Source: Thermoplasmata archaeon
GTDB lineage: Archaea; Thermoplasmatota; Thermoplasmata; Lutacidiplasmatales; UBA184
Direction of reading: 5' to 3'
DNA: 64,000 nt
Assembly (NCBI GenBank): GCA_035532555.1
Contig: DATKQS010000002.1
Location: 1 to 64,000, forward strand
Part shown: positions 33,116-42,729 of the stretch, piece by piece
Layout: every line of letters begins with the position of its first letter
Numbering within the stretch: position 1 is the first letter of the stretch
Notes under the pieces: model-generated
The model's database searches: none
What the model was told of the DNA's origin: nothing
Seen by the model: the letters and a program-made list of their open reading frames with translations, nothing else
Made by a program: the position numbers and the translations under genes

Positions 33116-34120
33116 ATGGCCCGACGTCATAAACCACGCCGAGGGTCTCTTGGCTTTTCACCCCGCAAGCGCTCCGCCCGGGCGCTCCCCCGGGTCCGCT
33201 CCTGGGCCCTCGCTCCCACGAAGGCTCCGGCGATCGAAGGGTTTGCCGGATTCAAAGTCGGGATGACCCATGCATTCCTCGTAGACTATCGAAAGCGATC
33301 CACCACTGCCGGCCAGGAACTGTCCGTCCCGGTCACGGTCGTAGAGGTACCCCCCATGCGAGCGGTCGGGGCCCGCATCTACGCTCGGAACCCCTACGGT
33401 AAGCGGGTCGTCGCCGAGGTATGGGGAGAGAACCCGGTTCAGGAGATCGGCCGGCGGATCTCCCCGCACCCGCCGAGCTCGCCCGAGGCCCGCCTCGCGT
33501 TCGGGCACGCTGCGGGTGAGGACGTCCGCCTGATCGTCCACACGCAACCCCACCTCATCACGGGAGTTTCATCGAAGACCCCGGAGATCTTCGAGGTCCG
33601 CGTCGCGGGAGACCAGTTCGAGGACCGTCGCGCCTTCGCGCTCACCGCCGTGGGGACCGAGGTCTCCGTCGATCAGCTGACGGCCGAGGGCCAGTTCTTG
33701 GATGTCATCGGTGTCACCAAAGGCTTCGGTTTCCAGGGCCATATCCAGCGCTGGGGGGTCAAGCTCCAGCCGCGCAAGAATTCCAAGCACCGCCGCATGA
33801 TCGGGACCCTTGGCCCCCACAATCCGAGCTTCGTCACCTATCGGGTCCCTCAAGCCGGGCAAACCGGGTACCATCGGCGTACCCAGCTCAACATGCGGGT
33901 CCTCAAGGTCGTCCGCGATCCACGGACGGACCCGATCACTCCCGCCGGCGGCTTTCCGCACTACGGCGAGGTCCGTAGCGCGTGCATCGTTCTTCACGGG
34001 TCGCTACCGGGCCCGGCGAAGCGCCTCCTGCGCTTCCGCACCCCGATGCGGGCCCGCGTGAGCACCGTCGAGAAGGTCGACCTACGCTACTTCAGTACCC
34101 GGTCGAAGCAGGGCGCATGA
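33116..34120 (+). CDS. rpl3: Ribosomal protein uL3
   Basis: First gene of the ribosomal cluster. The 334-aa archaeal/eukaryotic-type L3 opens ARRHKPRRGSLGFSPRKR and has the conserved VTKGFGFQGHIQRWGVK segment reaching the peptidyl transferase centre, and QTGYHRRTQLN. It initiates assembly of the 50S subunit. The stop overlaps the rpl4 start. Confidence 0.96.
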   Translation: MARRHKPRRGSLGFSPRKRSARALPRVRSWALAPTKAPAIEGFAGFKVGMTHAFLVDYRKRSTTAGQELSVPVTVVEVPPMRAVGARIYARNPYGKRVVAEVWGENPVQEIGRRISPHPPSSPEARLAFGHAAGEDVRLIVHTQPHLITGVSSKTPEIFEVRVAGDQFEDRRAFALTAVGTEVSVDQLTAEGQFLDVIGVTKGFGFQGHIQRWGVKLQPRKNSKHRRMIGTLGPHNPSFVTYRVPQAGQTGYHRRTQLNMRVLKVVRDPRTDPITPAGGFPHYGEVRSACIVLHGSLPGPAKRLLRFRTPMRARVSTVEKVDLRYFSTRSKQGA

Positions 34121-34956
34121 CGGCTCCCGAGCCGCCGGTGCGCTCCCCGGCTCCCTCCGCGCCTCATGTTCCCCAGCATCGGGTCCACCTGCTCGGACTG
34201 GACGGCACTCCGAAGGAGAAGGCGACGGTCCACCTCCCGCTCGCCTTCTCGGTCCCGGTTCGGGTCGACCTGATCCGCCGCGCCGTGCTCGCGGCCCGCT
34301 CCCACCGGCGCCAGCCGTACGGGACGGGACTCACCTCGGGCCGGCGACACTCGGTGCGTTGGTCGGGTAAAGGCAAGGGGGTTTCGCGCTCCCCTCGACT
34401 CATGGATTCGATGACCGGGGCGCAGGCGCCGAACACCGTCGGGGGCGGCCGCGCTCACCCACCCAAGGTCGAACGGATCTGGGCCCAGAAGATCAACGTC
34501 AAGGAGCGCAAGCTCGCGTTCGCGTCCGCGCTCGCCGCCACCCGGGTCGTCCCGCTCGCAGAAGCCAGGGGCCACACCGTCCCGAAGGACACCCACCTCC
34601 CGTTCGTCCTCGAGGACCCGGTCGAGGAGATCATGACCGCAGCCGCCGCACGCGACGTGTTGGAGAAGCTGCATCTGTGGGACGACATTGAGCGCGCACG
34701 GGATCACTCCCATCTTCGCGCGGGGCGCGGCAAGCTCCGCGGACGCGTCCGCCGGACCCCCCGCAGCGTCCTTGTGGTCACAAGCGGCCCGGACCAGGCC
34801 CGCGGCTTCCGCAACCTCGCGGGCGTCGAGGTCGTCTCGGTCCACCAGCTCGCGACGGAGGACCTCGCTCCGGGCGGTGATCCGGGCCGGATGACGCTCT
34901 TCTCTCACGCGGCGCTCGAGGGGCTCCGCACTCGACTCGGGGAGGTGGCCGCATGA
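34117..34956 (+). CDS. rpl4: Ribosomal protein uL4
   Basis: The 279-aa L4e-type protein has a basic internal loop (SGRRHSVRWSGKGKGVSRSP) that enters the exit tunnel, and the conserved VGGGRAHPPKVERIWAQKIN. The ATGA overlap with rpl3 fixes the start. The extra N-terminal 20 residues are Pro-rich. Confidence 0.95.
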   Translation: MTAPEPPVRSPAPSAPHVPQHRVHLLGLDGTPKEKATVHLPLAFSVPVRVDLIRRAVLAARSHRRQPYGTGLTSGRRHSVRWSGKGKGVSRSPRLMDSMTGAQAPNTVGGGRAHPPKVERIWAQKINVKERKLAFASALAATRVVPLAEARGHTVPKDTHLPFVLEDPVEEIMTAAAARDVLEKLHLWDDIERARDHSHLRAGRGKLRGRVRRTPRSVLVVTSGPDQARGFRNLAGVEVVSVHQLATEDLAPGGDPGRMTLFSHAALEGLRTRLGEVAA

Positions 34957-35216
34957 GCGATCTGCGCCACCGCATCCTACTGCACGCCTACGTGACCGAA
35001 AAATCGATGGACGAGATGGAACGCCAGAACAAGCTCGAGTTCAAGGTCGACCAGCGCGCCACGCGCGCCGAGGTCAAGCGCGCGGTCGAGCAGATCTACC
35101 AGTGCAAGGTGGACAAGGTCAACGTCAAGATCGTGAAGGCCGGCAAGATCGCCACCGTCCGGTTCAAGAAGGAGTACTCGGCGGAGGACATCGGCAGCCG
35201 AGCGGGAGTGTTCTGA
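34953..35216 (+). CDS. rpl23: Ribosomal protein uL23
   Basis: The 87-aa protein is near the tunnel exit, where SRP docks. Motifs are YVTEKSMDEMERQNKLEFKV, KRAVEQIYQCKVDKVNV and GKIATVRFKKEYSAEDIGSR. Overlaps rpl4 (ATGA) and rpl2 (TGATG). Confidence 0.95.
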   Translation: MSDLRHRILLHAYVTEKSMDEMERQNKLEFKVDQRATRAEVKRAVEQIYQCKVDKVNVKIVKAGKIATVRFKKEYSAEDIGSRAGVF

Positions 35217-35950
35217 TGGGGAAGCGGATCATCTCCCGACGCCGCGGCGCCGGCACGCCCACGTACCGATCCCCGAGCCATCGGCACCACGGGCCGATCT
35301 ACCATCCCTCCCCCTCCGTCGTGGGTGAGGGAACGGTCGTAGGGATCGTTCACGCTCCCGGCCGCACCGCTCCCGTCGCCGAGATCTCCACGCCGAGCGG
35401 GGACGTCATCCGCACGATCGCGAGCGCGGGGATCGCCACGGGCGACGCGATCTCTCTCCATCGCGGTCCGGTGACCCACGGAGCGCTGCTCTCCCTCGGG
35501 GAAATCCCCGACGGCACGCTCGTGTGCAACCTCGAGGTCAAACCGTTCGACGGAGGCCGGCTTGTACGGGCCGCCGGGACGAGCGCCCTCGTCACGGCCC
35601 ATGCCGGCAAGCTCGTGACCGTGCAGCTCCCGTCGGGAGCGTTCAAGCAGTTCCTCATCACCTGCCGCGCCCAGGTCGGAGCCGTGGCCGGAGGCGGTCG
35701 ACTCGAGCGCCCCATTATCAAGGCCGGTAAGAAGTTCCACGCGACGCGCTCGCTCGCACGCGCACCCCTGAAGGTCCGTGGGGTCGCGATGAACCCGGTC
35801 AACCACCCGTTCGGAGGCGGCGCCCACCAGCACGTCGGGCGGCCGAGCACGGTATCGAGCGGCACATGGCCCGGCGCGAAGGTCGGTCGGTTCAGCCGCT
35901 CCCAGCGCAAGAAGCGCCGGGTGCGCGGACGCGATACAGGGACGGTGTAA
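35216..35950 (+). CDS. rpl2: Ribosomal protein uL2
   Basis: The 244-aa protein shows the C-terminal VRGVAMNPVNHPFGGGAHQH, whose histidine lies near the peptidyl transferase centre, and the N-terminal basic RIISRRRGAGTPTYRSPSHR. It starts in the rpl23 stop. Confidence 0.96.
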   Translation: MGKRIISRRRGAGTPTYRSPSHRHHGPIYHPSPSVVGEGTVVGIVHAPGRTAPVAEISTPSGDVIRTIASAGIATGDAISLHRGPVTHGALLSLGEIPDGTLVCNLEVKPFDGGRLVRAAGTSALVTAHAGKLVTVQLPSGAFKQFLITCRAQVGAVAGGGRLERPIIKAGKKFHATRSLARAPLKVRGVAMNPVNHPFGGGAHQHVGRPSTVSSGTWPGAKVGRFSRSQRKKRRVRGRDTGTV

Positions 35951-35956
35951 TGCATC

Positions 35957-36382
35957 ATGGCACGATCGAAGAAGATCAAGAAGGTGGAGACGCGCCGCAA
36001 GCGCGAGTTCACGTACCGTGGGTACACCCTGCCGCGCCTGAAGGAGATGAACCTCGAGGAGCTCGCGAAGGTCCTCCCGGCCCGCGCGCGCCGGTCGATT
36101 CGCCGCGGGTTCAACGTGGAGACGACACGCTTCTTCGGCCGGATGCGCGAAACGCCCCCCGACAAGGTGCTCAAGACCCATTGCCGGGACGCCCTCGTGC
36201 TCCCCGAGCACATCGGCCGACGGGTCGCGATCTACAACGGCAAAGAGTTCAAGGAAGTCGAACTGCGCCCGGAGATGATCGGGCACTACTTCGGGGAGTT
36301 CTCTCTGACCCGCCGGTTCGAGAAGCACTCCGGACCCGGAGTCGGCGCGACGCGTTCGTCGAAGTTCATGCCGCTGAAGTGA
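35957..36382 (+). CDS. rps19: Ribosomal protein uS19
   Basis: The 141-aa S19 of the S15e type has FTYRGYTLPRLKEMNLEEL, RVAIYNGKEFKEVEL and the C-terminal HSGPGVGATRSSKFMPLK, in the head of the 30S subunit. It follows rpl2 after six bases. Confidence 0.95.
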   Translation: MARSKKIKKVETRRKREFTYRGYTLPRLKEMNLEELAKVLPARARRSIRRGFNVETTRFFGRMRETPPDKVLKTHCRDALVLPEHIGRRVAIYNGKEFKEVELRPEMIGHYFGEFSLTRRFEKHSGPGVGATRSSKFMPLK

Positions 36383-36398
36383 AGGAGGGAACGGAACG

Positions 36399-36854
36399 AT
36401 GCGAGGATACACCTATCGCGACGAGGCCGGCACGAGCGTCGCTCGTGCCCGCGGCGTCGAGCTCCCGATCTCTCCGAAGAAGACCTACGAGGTCCTCAAC
36501 GCGATCCGCGGGCTCCCGCTCGAGCGCGCGCGCACCGTCCTCGAGGATGCCGTCGAGCTCCGCCGCGCGATCCCGTTCCGGCGCTACAATCAGGAGACGT
36601 CCCACAAGCGCGGCGTGGGACCGGGCCGGTTCCCGAAGAAGGTCGCGAAGAACGTGCTGCAGATCCTGCGCAACGCGGAATCGAACGCGGAGTACGAGAG
36701 CCTCGACACCGACCGGCTCTACGTCAAGGTCGCCGCCTCGAGCCGGGGCCGAATTCTGAAGGCGTCGATGCCCCGCGCCCACGGTCGCGCGACGCCGTGG
36801 AACGAGCAGACCACCCACATCGAGATCGTCCTCGCCGAGCGGAAGGAGGCCTAG
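36399..36854 (+). CDS. rpl22: Ribosomal protein uL22
   Basis: The 151-aa L17e-type L22 has SPKKTYEVLNAIRGLPLERA, the tunnel-lining hairpin region (IPFRRYNQETSHKRGVGPGR) and the C-terminal THIEIVLAER. Shine-Dalgarno GGAGGG precedes the ATG. Confidence 0.95.
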   Translation: MRGYTYRDEAGTSVARARGVELPISPKKTYEVLNAIRGLPLERARTVLEDAVELRRAIPFRRYNQETSHKRGVGPGRFPKKVAKNVLQILRNAESNAEYESLDTDRLYVKVAASSRGRILKASMPRAHGRATPWNEQTTHIEIVLAERKEA

Positions 36855-36855
36855 A

Positions 36856-37566
36856 GTGAGCGCCGAACGCAAGGTCATCGAGGAGGCGACACGGCGGGTC
36901 CTGCTCAAGGACTATCTCGTCGGCGAGAGCGCGCGGGCCGGCTTCGGCGGGCTCGACATCCAACGCACCCCGATGGGCACACGCGTCACGCTGATCTGCG
37001 AACGCCCCGGGATTCTGATCGGTCGGCGCGGCGAGCTCATCAAGCGGCTGACGGAGGACATCCAGGCCCGGTTCAAGCTCGACAACCCTCAGATCGAGGT
37101 CCAGGAGGAACGCAACCCGTCCCTCAACGCCCAGCTCATGGCCGAGAAGCTCGCCTCGACCCTCGAACGCGGCTGGCACTTCCGTCGCGCGGGGCACTCG
37201 ACCGTCCGCCGCATCATGGAATCCGGCGCGCGCGGCTGCCAGGTCATCCTCTCGGGGAAGCTGACCGGCGAGCGGCACCGCACCGAACGGTTCAAGGCGG
37301 GGACGATCAAGTACTGCGGCGAAGCCGTGCACCTGTGGATGGGCAAGGGATTCTACCAGGCCCGTCTCAAGCCCGGGGTCATCGGCGTCAACGTCTGGAT
37401 CATGCGCCCGAACGCGAAGCTCCCCGACGAGATCAAGGTCAAGGGCGTGGAGGCCCGACCGGCCCCCGCGCCGATCGATCTCCCGCCCGTCGAAGGCGCC
37501 GAGCTACCGCCCGGACCCGGCCCCGCGATCGCGGCGGCCGTGGCCGGGCCGGAGGCCCCCGCGTGA
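36856..37566 (+). CDS. rps3: Ribosomal protein uS3
   Basis: It has an N-terminal KH domain (RVTLICERPGILIGRRGELI region near residues 36-55, with the GRRGE loop) and a C-terminal domain with GVIGVNVWIMRPNAKLP. The last 35 residues are a Pro/Ala-rich tail not needed for the fold. GTG start. 236 aa. Confidence 0.94.
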   Translation: MSAERKVIEEATRRVLLKDYLVGESARAGFGGLDIQRTPMGTRVTLICERPGILIGRRGELIKRLTEDIQARFKLDNPQIEVQEERNPSLNAQLMAEKLASTLERGWHFRRAGHSTVRRIMESGARGCQVILSGKLTGERHRTERFKAGTIKYCGEAVHLWMGKGFYQARLKPGVIGVNVWIMRPNAKLPDEIKVKGVEARPAPAPIDLPPVEGAELPPGPGPAIAAAVAGPEAPA

Positions 37567-37796
37567 CGCTGCTGAGAATGAAGGACCTGCGGGCGCTCAG
37601 CGACGACGAGCTGCGCCGCCGCATCTCCGACGCCGAAGGCGATCTCTTGCGCGAGCGCGGCATCGCCGCCATGGGAGGCGCGCCCCCGAGCCCCGGGAAG
37701 ATGCGCGCGCTGCGCACCAACGTTGCCCGGGCCCTGACCGTGCTCCAGGAGCGCCACCTCGCTCCCACTTCCGCCGAACCGAACGCGAGCGCCTAG
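37563..37796 (+). CDS. rpl29: Ribosomal protein uL29
   Basis: The 77-aa two-helix protein begins TLLRMKDLRALSDDELRRRI and has GGAPPSPGKMRALRTNVARAL. The GTG overlapping the rps3 stop matches the family start; an in-frame ATG is at 37578. Confidence 0.92.
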   Translation: MTLLRMKDLRALSDDELRRRISDAEGDLLRERGIAAMGGAPPSPGKMRALRTNVARALTVLQERHLAPTSAEPNASA

Positions 37797-37802
37797 AGTG
37801 GA

Positions 37803-38126
37803 ATGACGATGGTCGGCAAGGGAGAGCTCACGGGTGCCGACCGCGCCGCGCTCGCCGGCGAGATCCTCGGGGCCGCCATCTCGGTCGACCGCGCTCCGGG
37901 GATCCGGACGCTGCCTCTGCGCGGCACGATCGTCGATGAGTCCATGAACATCTTCACGGTCCGACTGGCCGACCATGGCCGCGTCGTGCGCGTGCCCAAG
38001 TCCGGGATGCTCGGGACGCTTCTCCTCGGCGAACGCGAGTTACCGTTAATAGGCGAAAGTCTTCGCGTTCGACCCCAGGACCGCACCAAGCGCATCCTCG
38101 CCGGCGGTTCCCGGAGGATCCGATGA
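37803..38126 (+). CDS. rnp1: RNase P protein component 1 (Rpp29/p29)
   Basis: This archaeal RNase P subunit supports 5' maturation of tRNA. The Sm-like beta-barrel motifs are LPLRGTIVDESMNIFTVRL, VVRVPKSGM and GESLRVRPQDRTKRI. Its place between rpl29 and rps17 is the classic archaeal position; the SUI1/aIF1 gene often found here is absent. 107 aa. Confidence 0.9.
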   Translation: MTMVGKGELTGADRAALAGEILGAAISVDRAPGIRTLPLRGTIVDESMNIFTVRLADHGRVVRVPKSGMLGTLLLGERELPLIGESLRVRPQDRTKRILAGGSRRIR

Positions 38127-38548
38127 GTCCCGCTCCAGTATCTCGCACCCGACGCGCCCGGGACATAGGTCTCGACGTTCGCGCGCCGAAGCAGAACTGC
38201 GACGATCAGCACTGCCCCTTCCACGGGCGCCTGTCCATCCGCGGCCAGGTGCTCGAAGGGACGGTCGTCTCCACCGCGATGCAGCGTACCGCGGTCGTCG
38301 AGCGCACGCTACTCACGCGGGTGCCGAAGTACGAGCGGTATGAGAAGCGCCGCCGCCGCTACCTTGCTCACTCCCCGCCCTGCCTCGGGGTCATGGTCGG
38401 ACACAAGGTCCGCATCGCCGAGACTCGACCGCTGTCGAAGCTCGTCAGCTTCTGCATTGTCGAGGACCTGGGCGAGGCCGCCCAGCAGGTGAAGGGCGAG
38501 GAAGCCATTGCGCCCGAGCCGAGCCCTCCGGTCAAGGAGGAAGCATGA
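38123..38548 (+). CDS. rps17: Ribosomal protein uS17
   Basis: The 141-aa OB-fold protein has [40 protein letters not shown] and [19 protein letters not shown]. The last 30 residues are an acidic Pro/Glu tail beyond the usual archaeal length (about 110 aa). Confidence 0.94.
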   Translation: MSPAPVSRTRRARDIGLDVRAPKQNCDDQHCPFHGRLSIRGQVLEGTVVSTAMQRTAVVERTLLTRVPKYERYEKRRRRYLAHSPPCLGVMVGHKVRIAETRPLSKLVSFCIVEDLGEAAQQVKGEEAIAPEPSPPVKEEA

Positions 38549-38943
38549 AGGGCGTCGCCGGTCGTCGAGGACGCGGCCTCCCGAAGGGTGCCCGTCTGGA
38601 CTGCGCCGACAACACCGGCGCGAAGATCGTAGAGATCATCGCCGTGCACAACTGGCACGGCACTCACCGCCGCTACCCGCGGGCGGGGATCGCCGACCTC
38701 GTGATCGTCTCCGTCAAGAAGGGAACGCCCGAGATGCGGCGCCAAGTACTGTACGCCGTCATCGTGCGCTCGCGCTCCCCGATCCGGCGGGCCGACGGGA
38801 CCCGAGTGCAGTTCGAGGACAACGCCGCCGTGATCACGACCGAGACCGGCGAGCTGAAGGGATCCCAGATCAAGGGACCGGTGGCAAAGGAGGCCGCCGA
38901 GCGGTGGTCGCGCGTGGCCGCGGCCTCGTCGATCATCGTGTAG
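38545..38943 (+). CDS. rpl14: Ribosomal protein uL14
   Basis: The 132-aa protein has [37 protein letters not shown] and [20 protein letters not shown]. Starts in the rps17 stop. Confidence 0.96.
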   Translation: MKGVAGRRGRGLPKGARLDCADNTGAKIVEIIAVHNWHGTHRRYPRAGIADLVIVSVKKGTPEMRRQVLYAVIVRSRSPIRRADGTRVQFEDNAAVITTETGELKGSQIKGPVAKEAAERWSRVAAASSIIV

Positions 38944-38952
38944 GAGGGGTTC

Positions 38953-39783
38953 ATGGCACGTCAATCTTCCAGCGCACCCCGCCGACAGCGCAAGGCGCTG
39001 TACAACGCAGACTCCTTTCACCGGCGCCGACGGATGTCGGTCCCGCTCTCCCGCGAGTTGCGCGCGCGCTTCCACTGCCGCTCGGTCCCGGTCCGCAAGG
39101 GCGACACCGTGCGCATCCTATCGGGAAGCTACGTCGGGAGCGAGGAGCGTGTGGCCCGGGTCGATCGCCGCAGCTACTCCGTCATCCTCAACAACATCAC
39201 GCTGAAGACCGGGGAGCAGAAGCAGAAGCCGCTCCCGATCCGGACCGGCCAGCTCCTGTTGACCAAGCTCAACCTCTCGGATGCCTGGCGACGCCGCATC
39301 CTGAGCGTTCGCGAGGAGGAGTTGACCCCCGAAGAGCTCGGTACTGCCCCCGAAGCACCGACCGCGGCGGCGACGGAGACCCCCGCGGCGTCGCCCGATG
39401 CGGCCGCCGTACTCCCTGGACCCGAAGGGGATATGCACCTCACCGAGGCGGAGCGCGAGTTCCTCGAGGATGCTGGGACCGAGGAAGAGGCGCCGATGGG
39501 GAAGGCCCCCAAGAAGGGAGCACCCGAAGAGGCGGGATCGAAGGCCCCCAGCGGCGAGATGAAGCTCACACCGAAGGAGACCGCATTCTTCGAGTCGGCC
39601 GAGAAGGAGGAGTACGGACCCGACGCTAAAGCGGTCCGCACGCACAAGAACGCCCCTCATACCGCCGAAGAGGAGGAGATCGCCGGCGAGGCGGAAGAAA
39701 CACCGGAGCCCGCGGTAGCGAAGCCGCATCCCTCCGCGAAGCCCCGAGGTAAGTCCCGCCCACCGAAGGAGGGCGACGCATGA
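38953..39783 (+). CDS. rpl24: Ribosomal protein uL24 with a long acidic C-terminal extension
   Basis: Residues 1-125 are a normal archaeal L24 with the KOW motif (VRKGDTVRILSGSYVGSEER, 47-66). Residues 126-276 are an extension rich in Glu, Ala, Pro and Lys, not expected in the family (usual length 115-150 aa). The extension holds two copies of a short motif, DMHLTEAEREFLE (160-172) and EMKLTPKETAFFE (202-214). It is in frame with no interruption and runs to the rps4e start (ATGA), so it is probably genuine. Confidence 0.92.
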   Translation: MARQSSSAPRRQRKALYNADSFHRRRRMSVPLSRELRARFHCRSVPVRKGDTVRILSGSYVGSEERVARVDRRSYSVILNNITLKTGEQKQKPLPIRTGQLLLTKLNLSDAWRRRILSVREEELTPEELGTAPEAPTAAATETPAASPDAAAVLPGPEGDMHLTEAEREFLEDAGTEEEAPMGKAPKKGAPEEAGSKAPSGEMKLTPKETAFFESAEKEEYGPDAKAVRTHKNAPHTAEEEEIAGEAEETPEPAVAKPHPSAKPRGKSRPPKEGDA

Positions 39784-40496
39784 CGCGCCGGATGAAGCGT
39801 CGGGCCGCCCCGAGGACCTGGCCGGTTCCCCGCAAAGGAACGAAGTGGATCCGGCGGCCGGCTCCCGGGCCTCATGCTCAGGACCAATCGATCCCCCTCG
39901 TGATCGTGCTGCGCGACCTGCGCCACCTCGTCCGGAACGAGCGCGAAGCTCGGCTGCTCGTGAACTCGGGCACGGTCAAGGTCGACGGGAAGGTCGTTCG
40001 CGATCTCTCGCGCGGTCTGGGTCTCATGGACGTACTCTCCCTCGCGGCGCCGCTCGATGCGCACGCCCGCGTCGTGAAGGACCGCCGGGGCAAGCTCACC
40101 CTCGTGACCATCCCTCCCACCGAGGCGTCCGTCAAGCTCGGGCGCATACGGTTCAAGCACGCGATCCGCACGGGCAAGGTCGGCATGACCCTGCACGATG
40201 GCCGCACCCTCGTGGTCCCCGCCAACTCCCCCTACCGCGTCGGCGACTCGCTCCAGATCGAGGTGCCGAGCCAGACGATCGTCCGCCACCTCCCCCTCGC
40301 CCCCGGCCAGCTCGCGTTCCTCGCGGGCGGCAGCCACGTCGGCGAAACCGCACGCGTTGAGCGGGTCGAGGTCCGCAACTCCTCCCAGCCGAACCTCGTG
40401 CACTTCAAGGAGGGATTCTCGACCATCAAGGAGTACGTGTTCATCGTGGGCGAGACCTCGCCCCAGGTGACGATCGCGGAGGGTCTCGACCGATGA
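39780..40496 (+). CDS. rps4e: Ribosomal protein eS4
   Basis: The 238-aa archaeal/eukaryotic S4e has an S4-like RNA-binding motif ([20 protein letters not shown]), a central domain and a C-terminal KOW-like [16 protein letters not shown]. Overlaps rpl24 and rpl5. Confidence 0.95.
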   Translation: MTRRMKRRAAPRTWPVPRKGTKWIRRPAPGPHAQDQSIPLVIVLRDLRHLVRNEREARLLVNSGTVKVDGKVVRDLSRGLGLMDVLSLAAPLDAHARVVKDRRGKLTLVTIPPTEASVKLGRIRFKHAIRTGKVGMTLHDGRTLVVPANSPYRVGDSLQIEVPSQTIVRHLPLAPGQLAFLAGGSHVGETARVERVEVRNSSQPNLVHFKEGFSTIKEYVFIVGETSPQVTIAEGLDR

Positions 40497-41038
40497 ACGC
40501 ATCCTCCCCCGCCCAGGCCCCGACGACGGAGAACGTCAACCGGGCCGTGCGGATCATCAAGGTCGTGGTCAACGCGGGTGTCGGTCAATCCGGCGAACCG
40601 CGCCAGAAGGCCGAGCGCGTCCTCCAGATGATCACCCACCAGAAACCGATCGCGACCCGCTCGCACTCGACGAACCGCGATTTCGGCATCCGGGCCGGCC
40701 AGGAGATCGGAGCGAAGGTGACGCTCCGGGGTCCCTCGGCCGTCGACTTCCTGAACCGAGCCTTCGAGGCTCGCGACCGTCAGCTCGATCCGGACTCGAT
40801 CGACCGCAACGGCAACTTCTCCTTCGGGATCGGGGACTACACCGATTTCACGGGAATGAAGTACGATCCCGAGATCGGCATCCACGGCATGGACATCGCG
40901 GTCGAGCTCGGCCGCTCCGGCTATGGGGTGCGCGAACGGCAGGTCTCCGCCCGCCCGATCCCCAAGCGCCTGCGATCGACCAAGGCCGATACCCGCGCGT
41001 ACCTCGCGGCGACCTTCCAAGTGACGTTCGTGGAGTGA
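40493..41038 (+). CDS. rpl5: Ribosomal protein uL5
   Basis: The 181-aa L11e-type protein binds 5S rRNA. Motifs are [37 protein letters not shown] and [14 protein letters not shown]. Overlaps rps4e. Confidence 0.95.
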   Translation: MNASSPAQAPTTENVNRAVRIIKVVVNAGVGQSGEPRQKAERVLQMITHQKPIATRSHSTNRDFGIRAGQEIGAKVTLRGPSAVDFLNRAFEARDRQLDPDSIDRNGNFSFGIGDYTDFTGMKYDPEIGIHGMDIAVELGRSGYGVRERQVSARPIPKRLRSTKADTRAYLAATFQVTFVE

Positions 41039-41043
41039 GAGCG

Positions 41044-41193
41044 ATGTCGAAACCCAAGAAGGAATTCGGGCGGAAGGAAGGCTGCCTGCGGTGCGACCGC
41101 AAGCGCGGCATCGTCCGGCGCTACGGACTGCACGTCTGCCGGCAGTGCTTCCGCGAGGTCGCGGTCGACCTGGGGTTCCGGAAGTACCAGTGA
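41044..41193 (+). CDS. rps14: Ribosomal protein uS14 (zinc-binding type)
   Basis: This 49-aa protein has four zinc cysteines in [16 protein letters not shown] and [16 protein letters not shown], matching the short S29e-like archaeal S14. It sits five bases after rpl5 and before rps8, the conserved position. Confidence 0.94.
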   Translation: MSKPKKEFGRKEGCLRCDRKRGIVRRYGLHVCRQCFREVAVDLGFRKYQ

Positions 41194-41204
41194 GGTAAGG
41201 GAAC

Positions 41205-41594
41205 ATGCGTCACGATCTACTCAACGATGCGCTCCTCACCCTGCGCCACGCGGACCAGCATGGCCAGGGCGAGGTCGCGCTCGCGCCGGCGTCCCACCTC
41301 ATCGGCGAGGTGCTGCGGATCCTGCGCGAACACCACTACGTGGAGGAGTTCACGTTCGTCCCCACCGGTCGCGGAGGGAAGTACGATGTCAAGCTCTCCC
41401 GGCGCATCAACTCCTGCGGCGTCATCAAGCCGCGGATCGCGGTCCCGCATCGCGAGCTCGAGCGCTACGAATCCCGATTCCTCCCGGCCCAGGACTTCGG
41501 GCTCCTCGTTCTCTCCACGAACCGCGGAGTGATCACCCACCAACAGGCCCGGGAGCTCAAGCTCGGGGGGAGGCTCATCGCGTATGTCTACTGA
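41205..41594 (+). CDS. rps8: Ribosomal protein uS8
   Basis: The 129-aa S15Ae-type S8 has RHDLLNDALLTLRHADQHGQ, VLRILREHHYVEEFTF and the C-terminal FGLLVLSTNRGVITHQQARE. Its last 11 bases overlap rpl6. Confidence 0.95.
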   Translation: MRHDLLNDALLTLRHADQHGQGEVALAPASHLIGEVLRILREHHYVEEFTFVPTGRGGKYDVKLSRRINSCGVIKPRIAVPHRELERYESRFLPAQDFGLLVLSTNRGVITHQQARELKLGGRLIAYVY

Positions 41595-42141
41595 GACAAC
41601 GGAGGCCGTGATCGCAGTGCCCGCCGGGGTCCGGCTCGAGGTGCACCCCGGTCTCATCCAGGCGAAGGGCCCGCTCGGTCAGATCGTACGGCCGTTCCCG
41701 AGCGACGCGCTCGATCTCGTGGTCGCCGACGGCAAGGCCACCCTCACGCTCAAGCTGCCTCCCGGACGCAAGCAATCCCGCTCGCTCCTCGCAACGTGGG
41801 CGGCGCACCTGAAGAACCTCGTCGGTGGACTCACGCTCGGGGTCGAGGCGAAGATGAAGGTCGTCGCCGCGCACTTCCCGATGAAGGTCGCGGTGAAGGG
41901 TGAGGAACTCATCATCGAGAACTTCCTCGGCGAGAAGTACCCTCGGACCGCTCCGCTGCGCCCCGGAACCAAGGCGGCGGTCGAGGGGGACATCGTGGTC
42001 CTTTCCGGCTACGACGTCGAGCAGGTCGGGCAAAGCGCGGCCAACATCGAGCGCGCAACGCACATCCGCAACTATGATCCCCGCGTCTTCCAGGACGGCA
42101 TCTACCTCACCGAGCACGCCCACCTCAAGGGAGCCGACTGA
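41584..42141 (+). CDS. rpl6: Ribosomal protein uL6
   Basis: The 185-aa L9e-type protein has VHPGLIQAKGPLGQIVR, LATWAAHLKNLVGGLTLGVE and KGEELIIENFLGEKYPR. The start lies inside the end of rps8. Confidence 0.95.
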   Translation: MSTETTEAVIAVPAGVRLEVHPGLIQAKGPLGQIVRPFPSDALDLVVADGKATLTLKLPPGRKQSRSLLATWAAHLKNLVGGLTLGVEAKMKVVAAHFPMKVAVKGEELIIENFLGEKYPRTAPLRPGTKAAVEGDIVVLSGYDVEQVGQSAANIERATHIRNYDPRVFQDGIYLTEHAHLKGAD

Positions 42142-42725
42142 TGTCGCCGGATCCCGTGACCGCGCCCGAGCCGGAAGAGACGCCGGCACCGAAGCCCGCC
42201 CGGCGCCGCGTCCGCGCCGCGCCGCCGGCCGAGGAGAAGAAGGAGATCGTGCCCGCGGACGCGACGGTCGTCACGACCGAAGAACCCGCGACGCCGCGCG
42301 CTCCGAAGCGGGCATCGCTCGACCCGGAGTCGGCGAAGCTGTTGCGCCTGCGACGCGAGCTCGATCGGCACCGACCGCTCTTCGTTCGCCAGGCCGCGCA
42401 TCGCTACTACCGGATCGGCCGCGACGAGAGCTGGCGCCGGCCCCGGGGCCTACAGTCCAAGCAGCGACGGCACTACGGCTACCGCTCCGTCATCGTCCGG
42501 GTCGGCTACCGGTCCCCCGCCAAGGTCCGCGACCTCGTTCCCAGCGGCTTCCGCCCGATCATCATCCGGACGACCGGCGAGCTCGAGAAGCTCGACGCGA
42601 CGAAGGAGGCCGCGATCATCGCGCGCACCGTCGGCACCCGCCGGCGCCTGACCCTCGAGGAGACGGCCCGCCGCCTCGGAATCCATGTGCTCAATCCGAT
42701 TGCCACCCCCGAAGGGGAGGAGTAG
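42141..42725 (+). CDS. rpl32e: Ribosomal protein eL32
   Basis: The conserved L32e domain is at about residues 75-170 (FVRQAAHRYYRIGRDESWRR, QSKQRRHYGYRSVIVRVGYR, VRDLVPSGF). It is preceded by a 60-residue Ala/Pro/Glu/Arg-rich extension. 194 aa. Starts on the last base of rpl6. Confidence 0.94.
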   Translation: MSPDPVTAPEPEETPAPKPARRRVRAAPPAEEKKEIVPADATVVTTEEPATPRAPKRASLDPESAKLLRLRRELDRHRPLFVRQAAHRYYRIGRDESWRRPRGLQSKQRRHYGYRSVIVRVGYRSPAKVRDLVPSGFRPIIIRTTGELEKLDATKEAAIIARTVGTRRRLTLEETARRLGIHVLNPIATPEGEE

Positions 42726-42729
42726 AGAC

